A DNA stretch of 25,384 nt from a virus. Where the stretch lies: positions 1 to 25,384 of the IMG/VR virus record IMGVR_UViG_3300009703_000095. One strand, 5' to 3'. Of the stretch, positions 21,222 to 25,384 are shown one piece after another. Every line of letters begins with the position of its first letter. Within the stretch, counting starts at the first letter, position 1. A program made the translations under genes and the position numbers. Under the pieces are notes generated by a model. It ran no database searches and was not told where the DNA came from. It was given only the letters and a program-made list of their open reading frames with translations.

Positions 21222-21246
21222 ACCTTTAAACTATGGAGAATATAAA

Positions 21247-21561
21247 ATGGCAGGAATGAGATCGGGAAACCGAAGTGCAGCTAAAGGCAACAGAAGTAAA
21301 GGTCAGAGATCTGCGTCTTTAGGGCAAAGGTCTAAGGGCGCAAGAGGCAAAGGCGGAGCTGTAGATGCAAAGAATATTACAGGTGGCTCAGGCGGTCCCA
21401 AAAAGAAGAACTCTTCTGTAATGCGTGAGGCTGCCTGGAATAGCATGCCCAAAGGTCAAAGAATGAAAGAGCATGGAACTACATCTTACGCAAAATACAA
21501 AGCTGGTAAAGCAAAAGTGAGGGCTAACGCAGCTTCAGCCAGTTCTCAGCGAAGCAGGTAA
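21247..21561 (+). CDS. Basic low-complexity protein (Gly/Ser/Arg/Lys-rich)
   Basis: A 104-residue protein; GGAGAATATAAA precedes the ATG. The first 40 residues repeat short N-R-S and Q-R-S units (GNRSAAKGNRSKGQRS, LGQRSKGARGKGG), and the C-terminus is KAGKAKVRANAASASSQRSR. Only the middle (SSVMREAAWNSMPKGQRMKEHGTTSYAKYK) looks folded. The strong positive charge suggests binding to DNA or RNA. It is the first gene of the packaging operon, 7 bases before the small terminase gene. Possibly a packaged or condensing protein; not a known family to me. Confidence 0.75.
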   Translation: MAGMRSGNRSAAKGNRSKGQRSASLGQRSKGARGKGGAVDAKNITGGSGGPKKKNSSVMREAAWNSMPKGQRMKEHGTTSYAKYKAGKAKVRANAASASSQRSR

Positions 21562-21568
21562 TAATAAT

Positions 21569-22027
21569 ATGGCAGTAAATCCTGTAAAGCGTAGGGGCGG
21601 CTCTGTCGTACACAACAGTGTATGGAACACCCACAACAAGAAAAAGGTTATTGAAATGTTTGCCGGAGGCGCTACCGTTGTTGAGGTGTGCAGGTTCCTT
21701 GGCATTCATAAAGCTACGTTCTACAGGTGGCTCAAGGACGAAAGGAAAGGAGATTTCCAGCGTACTGTTGAGTTAGGTATACAGGCTTCGGAAGCTCACT
21801 GGATTCAGGTAGGCAGAGACAATCTAGAGAACAAATCTTTTAATACCTCTCTGTATGCCTTTATGATGGTCAACAAGTTTAACTATCGTTCCACTTATTC
21901 CAAACAGGAAGTAGATAAAACTGAAACTAAAAAGACTACAGTAGAAGTTAAGAAGGCTGTAGATGTTGAATCTATTATTGATAAACTAAACGAAAGTATG
22001 GAGGAGAAGCCAGAGCTTCTAAATTAA
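21569..22027 (+). CDS. terS: Terminase small subunit
   Basis: A 152-residue protein with a helix-turn-helix near residues 35-57 (GATVVEVCRFLGIHKATFYRWLKD), a helical middle (VELGIQASEAHWIQVGRDNLENK) and an acidic tail (SIIDKLNESMEEKPELLN). This is the build of phage small terminase subunits, which recognise the genome for packaging and recruit the large subunit, encoded about 1.2 kb downstream. The N-terminus is basic (NPVKRRGG). The ribosome site is weak. A general HTH regulator is the alternative, but the context favours terminase. Confidence 0.8.
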   Translation: MAVNPVKRRGGSVVHNSVWNTHNKKKVIEMFAGGATVVEVCRFLGIHKATFYRWLKDERKGDFQRTVELGIQASEAHWIQVGRDNLENKSFNTSLYAFMMVNKFNYRSTYSKQEVDKTETKKTTVEVKKAVDVESIIDKLNESMEEKPELLN

Positions 22028-22028
22028 T

Positions 22029-22145
22029 ATGCCTAAAGTCGGAACTAAAAAATTTCCCTACACTAAATCTGGTATGAAAAAAGCTAAAGTCTACGCTAAA
22101 TCAACCGGAAAAAAAGTAAAGAAAAAACCCTCTAAGGGGTACTGA
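22029..22145 (+). CDS. 38-aa lysine-rich phage peptide
   Basis: Begins MPKVGTKKFPYTKSGMKKAK and ends KKKPSKGY, with about 15 lysines. The MPKVGxKKFPYTxxGM opening recurs in phages near packaging genes as I recall. Its ATG is 1 base after the terS stop, and its TGA is 1 base before the next ATG, so it is tightly packed in the operon. Probably nucleic-acid binding; role unknown. Confidence 0.75.
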   Translation: MPKVGTKKFPYTKSGMKKAKVYAKSTGKKVKKKPSKGY

Positions 22146-22146
22146 T

Positions 22147-23193
22147 ATGGAAGTTGGAGCTGGCCCAGGACAGGGTGACGCTAGCGGTTTAGCGCAAGGA
22201 CCTGATCAACAAGGAACCGAAAGCGCAAGCGGGGGAATGATAGGAGCAAGTCCAGGAGCATCTAGTTCAGACATGTCAATAGCCGGTTTTAGGTCTGCTA
22301 TTGCTAGAGCTTTAGGCGTTCAGGACTTAAGCGGTGGTGTAGGTACTATTGGTGGCCCACAAGCTCAGCCTGGATCACCAGCTCTTGAAGCGCATGATAT
22401 GGATACAGATGCTGTAAGAAATGCATTAGAAGCAGCAGGAATGTTTGATGATCCATCTAACACTGATTATTCTGACGACTCTCCAGCCTACGATCCAGAT
22501 GCTGTAAACAGGCAAGTTTATGGAGCGCCACAAGCTCTAGATGATCCTCAAGGAACCCAAGAAGGCCTTAACGCCGCGATAGCAGCTAACACTGCCAATT
22601 TTAATCCTTCCTATAATGAGAGAGAAGTAAACAAACAAGTTTATGGAGAAACGGATGTTGTCCATAATGTTCCTAAAGGAGCTAGGGGTTTTGAAGTTGT
22701 AACAGAAACAGAGAAAACAGCTCTACCATATAGCCAAATGGATCAGGAAGAAAGAAGAAACTTTTATGGAAAATTAAATCAAATAAGGCAGGCAACAAGA
22801 GAAAGGCAAACTCCTTTTGGAAAAGCTGTGCATGCAGCATTTTCAACGGCTCTTGGTTTTAGCACTTTAAATAATATTGGAAAAGCAGTGAAGGCTGCGC
22901 TAGATCACTTAGGATTTAACGTTAATCCAAATGAAGTTGAGCAAGCTGCTAGACATGCGTTTGAGGTTTCTACGCAAGGACCTTTAGGTGCTGGCGGAAC
23001 TTCAATAGGAGCAAGGAATGATTCTTTTATTGAAGAGTTTCTTAATAATCTGCCAGCTTCTGCATATGATGAGCCTTGGATGAAAGGCCTTAACGAAAGA
23101 CAAATTAAATACTATCTTGATAGACCATCAGAATTAGAATGGGTTAGGAATCTTTATAATCAAATGAATCCTGACAGTATGATGACTCGCTAA
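22147..23193 (+). CDS. Gly/Gln/Ala-rich protein between terminase genes
   Basis: A 348-residue protein. The first 80 residues are low-complexity Gly/Ala/Ser/Gln. Two copies of VN(R/K)QVYG occur at 120-126 and 161-167, each followed by an acidic or Pro segment. Residues about 210-275 are a folded helical segment (TPFGKAVHAAFSTALGFSTLNNIGKAVKAALDHL). The end is GLNERQIKYYLDRPSELEWVRNLYNQM. No known domain. Its place between small and large terminase genes suggests a virion or packaging function, perhaps an internal or scaffold-like protein. Confidence 0.7.
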   Translation: MEVGAGPGQGDASGLAQGPDQQGTESASGGMIGASPGASSSDMSIAGFRSAIARALGVQDLSGGVGTIGGPQAQPGSPALEAHDMDTDAVRNALEAAGMFDDPSNTDYSDDSPAYDPDAVNRQVYGAPQALDDPQGTQEGLNAAIAANTANFNPSYNEREVNKQVYGETDVVHNVPKGARGFEVVTETEKTALPYSQMDQEERRNFYGKLNQIRQATRERQTPFGKAVHAAFSTALGFSTLNNIGKAVKAALDHLGFNVNPNEVEQAARHAFEVSTQGPLGAGGTSIGARNDSFIEEFLNNLPASAYDEPWMKGLNERQIKYYLDRPSELEWVRNLYNQMNPDSMMTR

Positions 23194-23197
23194 GAAA

Positions 23198-24862
23198 GTG
23201 AGTTTACCAGAGATAGTTAAGGATGCGTACATTGATTCCAAAAATTCAGAAGCTGCATATGCTTTCGCTCATTGGGCGAGGTCTGCTGATTACGATCAAG
23301 TTGTCTCTGCATACGCTAACTGTCACAATGATCCTAATATTGATGATTCCTTTATTCGCACTCTTGGGCAGCTTGACAGGTATTATCTTGGCGTTTTTCT
23401 ATGCAATCGCCATGACATGTTGCATCCATGGATATATGAAAGATGCCGTGAAGTCGAAAGTGACAAAGATAGAAGACTCGATCTTTGGGCACGTTTTCAC
23501 TATAAAAGTTCTATAATAACTTATCTTGGTTGTATTCAGGAAATACTATGTAATCCAGATATAACAATAGGAATATTATCTTATTCTGCAAAACAGGCTA
23601 AGCCATTCCTTAGACAGATAATGCAAGAGCTTGAGTCTAACGAAAAGCTTAAAGGTTTGTATCCTGATATACTTTACGAAAAGCCAAAACAGTACGCTCC
23701 TAAATGGGCAGAGAACGAGGGGCTTTGTGTTAAAAGAAAATCAAACCCTAAAGAACAAACAGTAGAGGCGCACGGCCTTGTAGATGGACAGCCAACAGGT
23801 AGACACTTTGGTTTGATTATCTATGATGATGTTGTTGTGCAAGAGAGTGTATCAACTCCAGAACAGATAGCAAAGACAACTACTCAGTGGGAGCTGTCAT
23901 TAAACCTTGGCTCTACACACGATCCAAGGTATCAGTATGCTGGGACAAGATACTCTTACGGGGACACATACGGAACCATCCTTCAAAGAGCAGCGGTAAA
24001 ACCAAGAATACATACAGCTACTCACAATGGTCAAATGGATGGAATACCAATCTTCCTCACAGAGGAGAGATGGGAAGAAATAAAAAAGACCACATCTACT
24101 TATACTGTAGCTTGTCAACAACTACTTAACCCCATTGCCGGAAGTGACGTATCGTTTAAGTCCGAATGGTGGAGAGAGTGGGAAGTTAGGCCTTACACAA
24201 TGAACGTGTATATTATGGTTGACCCTGCTAGCTCAAAAAAGAAAGAGTCAAACAGAACTGCTATGTGTGTAGTTGGTGTAGATGCCAACTATAATAAGTT
24301 TCTTTTGGATGGAGTTTGTCATAGAATGACCCTCTCCGAAAGGTGGGACTTTTTAAAGAAGCTAAGAGCTAAATGGAAAAGAGCGCCCGGGGTTAGAGAA
24401 GTAAAAGTTGGGTATGAAAGATACGGCGCACAAAGTGACATAGAACACTTTAACGAAATGATGAGAATAGAGGGAAGCAACTTTCCTGTATACGAATTAA
24501 ACTGGGTTGGCGGCGGCGGATCACAATCTAAAAAAGATAGAATACAAAGATTAGAGCCAGACCTTAAAGACGGATCGTTTTACTGGCCTTATCCAACAGA
24601 TAAAAAAATGCTTACATCTTTGCAGATGGACATAATTGATAGAAAGCAAGACTTTCTTCTTTCTAAAAAAATTATGTGCAAAGATGAAAATGGAAGCTTG
24701 TATGATCTTACTAAGTGGGTAAGAGATAATGAGTATAATCTTTTTCCAACTATACATCCAGATTTCTTAGATGCTTTATCTAGAATTTACGATATGGATG
24801 CTACACCTCCAATTTCTAGATCATATAGAAAACTGGAGCCTGAAGCTGAGGCAGCATACTAA
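23198..24862 (+). CDS. terL: Terminase large subunit
   Basis: A 554-residue packaging motor. The N-terminal ATPase has an atypical Walker A, RLDLWARFHYKSSI (93-106), with the Lys-Ser kept but no GxGK, as in T7-like and related terminases. Walker B is FGLIIYDDVV (204-213), with D210-D211. The C-terminal RNase H-like nuclease has the Asp of IMVDPAS near 342 and the Asp-rich HPDFLDALSR near 521. It drives DNA into the prohead with ATP and cuts the concatemer. I use the GTG at 23198, 4 bases after the upstream stop; the ribosome site is weak, so coupling is likely. The stop overlaps the next ATG as TAATG. Confidence 0.93.
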   Translation: MSLPEIVKDAYIDSKNSEAAYAFAHWARSADYDQVVSAYANCHNDPNIDDSFIRTLGQLDRYYLGVFLCNRHDMLHPWIYERCREVESDKDRRLDLWARFHYKSSIITYLGCIQEILCNPDITIGILSYSAKQAKPFLRQIMQELESNEKLKGLYPDILYEKPKQYAPKWAENEGLCVKRKSNPKEQTVEAHGLVDGQPTGRHFGLIIYDDVVVQESVSTPEQIAKTTTQWELSLNLGSTHDPRYQYAGTRYSYGDTYGTILQRAAVKPRIHTATHNGQMDGIPIFLTEERWEEIKKTTSTYTVACQQLLNPIAGSDVSFKSEWWREWEVRPYTMNVYIMVDPASSKKKESNRTAMCVVGVDANYNKFLLDGVCHRMTLSERWDFLKKLRAKWKRAPGVREVKVGYERYGAQSDIEHFNEMMRIEGSNFPVYELNWVGGGGSQSKKDRIQRLEPDLKDGSFYWPYPTDKKMLTSLQMDIIDRKQDFLLSKKIMCKDENGSLYDLTKWVRDNEYNLFPTIHPDFLDALSRIYDMDATPPISRSYRKLEPEAEAAY

Positions 24863-25035
24863 TGGCAAGAACTAGAAGGATAGGCAGGAAAACATACAAG
24901 CCTAGGCGCGTAGCCTATCAAATGACGAACTCTAGAAAGTTCTATGAGAAACAGCCAAGAGATTTTCCTTACGGAATTCTTCCTTATGTACAACCAGGAT
25001 ACTGGACTGCAGGATATTGCGAGAACGAATTATGA
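24862..25035 (+). CDS. 57-aa basic peptide downstream of terL
   Basis: Begins MARTRRIGRKTYKPRRVAYQ with nine Arg/Lys in the first 16 residues, then an aromatic C-terminus (FYEKQPRDFPYGILPYVQPGYW). TAATG joins it to terL and ATGA to the next gene, so it is translationally coupled on both sides. No family recognised; a small structural or DNA-binding protein is possible. Confidence 0.7.
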   Translation: MARTRRIGRKTYKPRRVAYQMTNSRKFYEKQPRDFPYGILPYVQPGYWTAGYCENEL

Positions 25036-25384
25036 AAAAAATATTGTTAGCATTAGCTTTCGTTATATCTCCTGCTATGGCACAAAGCCCGCCAGAAGGT
25101 ATCAGACCTGTCATGGTAAAGATGCAGCTGTTCTGTGCTGATTCATTTGATTTCTTAATGAATGTGTTAGCAATAGATTTCCAAGAGGCTCCTATAATGA
25201 TGGGATATCTTAAAGAAGGAGATGACCCTAACACATTGGTATACTTTGTTAACAAAGACAGAACACAATCTACTCTAGTAATAACTAAAAAAAATAAAGT
25301 TAGAGAGGAGGCGTGTATAATCTGGTCAGGTAAAAGCCCTAGCGGTATGTCTTTTAGTGTTAATCCTGAACCATATTACCCAGA
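25032..25384 (+). CDS. Exported protein with signal peptide, 3' truncated
   Basis: The frame runs off the right edge; 117 codons are visible. MKKILLALAFVISPAMAQSP is a textbook signal peptide with an AMA-QS cleavage site. The mature part (MVKMQLFCADSFDFLMNVLAIDF..., REEACIIWSG) has two cysteines that could form a disulphide in the periplasm. Similar short exported proteins occur in marine phage structural operons as I recall, function unknown. The ATG overlaps the upstream TGA as ATGA. Confidence 0.8.
   Translation, partial: MKKILLALAFVISPAMAQSPPEGIRPVMVKMQLFCADSFDFLMNVLAIDFQEAPIMMGYLKEGDDPNTLVYFVNKDRTQSTLVITKKNKVREEACIIWSGKSPSGMSFSVNPEPYYP

Larger units (their letters stand above)
20453..21246. 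other. Divergent control and origin region (794 bases, no gene)
   Basis: No convincing gene. From left to right it holds a leftward promoter candidate (20504-20531), an inverted repeat AACCTT/AAGGTT (20592-20612), and a short G+C-rich island with the palindrome CCAGGCCTGG (20652-20661). Three TATATAGG copies follow (20752, 20769, 20901), then DnaA boxes, an A+T-rich tract, a rightward extended -10 promoter and a structured leader. The site just ahead of the terminase genes is also where a cos or pac site would be expected, but none can be identified by eye. Confidence 0.6.

Noticed and set aside
1-25384. CRISPR array, insertion sequence, integrase or toxin-antitoxin pair
   Set aside because: No regularly spaced repeats, no transposase or recombinase motifs and no recognisable toxin-antitoxin genes were found.

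Overview
The window is part of a tailed double-stranded DNA phage genome (Caudoviricetes), or an integrated copy of one. The evidence is a small/large terminase pair, a large polyvalent-type virion protein, and a dense phage replication, recombination and nucleotide gene block with ATGA-type overlaps. It is A+T-rich, with no tRNA, insertion sequence, integrase or CRISPR array that I can see. Three perfect DnaA boxes suggest a bacterial host whose DnaA reads TTATCCACA. The adenosylcobalamin-type ribonucleotide reductase suggests a host or habitat where B12 is available. I cannot name the host or phage genus.

Layout. (1) 1-2871, rightward: the 3' part of a very large LPD38-like protein gene and a small gene, closed by a strong bidirectional terminator at 2801-2837. 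(2) 20452 down to 2922, leftward: about 17.5 kb of early genes. In order of transcription these are a basic leader-proximal protein, a 488-base structured gap, a 186-aa protein flanked by an 18-base inverted repeat, a 54-aa protein, and an 831-base structured non-coding tract. Next come a 30-aa membrane peptide, small proteins, a glycosylase-like protein, a CobS/MoxR-like AAA+ ATPase, a partner protein and a metallopeptidase-like VWA protein. Then follow hypotheticals, a T7 gp4-like primase-helicase, a resolvase-like nuclease, a 4-Cys protein with a probable AUA start, a Q-like zinc protein, HNH, NinB, an acidic protein, a Rad52-type annealing protein, a Cas4/RecB-type nuclease, SSB, dUTPase, class II ribonucleotide reductase, a metallophosphoesterase and a Lar-like zinc peptide. 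(3) 20453-21246: a divergent control region with an origin-like module (three TTATCCACA boxes beside an A+T-rich tract) and promoters. (4) 21247-25384, rightward: a structured 5' leader, a basic protein, terminase small subunit, a Lys-rich peptide, a Gly/Gln-rich protein, terminase large subunit, a basic peptide and the start of an exported protein.

Rightward genes at both edges with one leftward block between them fit a circular map in which the packaging and virion genes leave the right edge and re-enter at the left. The leftward block supplies nucleotides (RNR, dUTPase), opens and primes DNA (primase-helicase, SSB), and recombines or resolves it (Rad52-type protein, NinB, HNH, PD-(D/E)XK nucleases). 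No DNA polymerase lies in the window.

The least explained parts are the two non-coding tracts at 18098-18928 and 19716-20203. The first holds a repeated stem-loop with a conserved 8-base loop and a changed but still paired stem. Other points of note are the inverted repeat around the 186-aa gene, the AAA+/VWA triad, and the gene that seems to start with AUA in an ATAA overlap.
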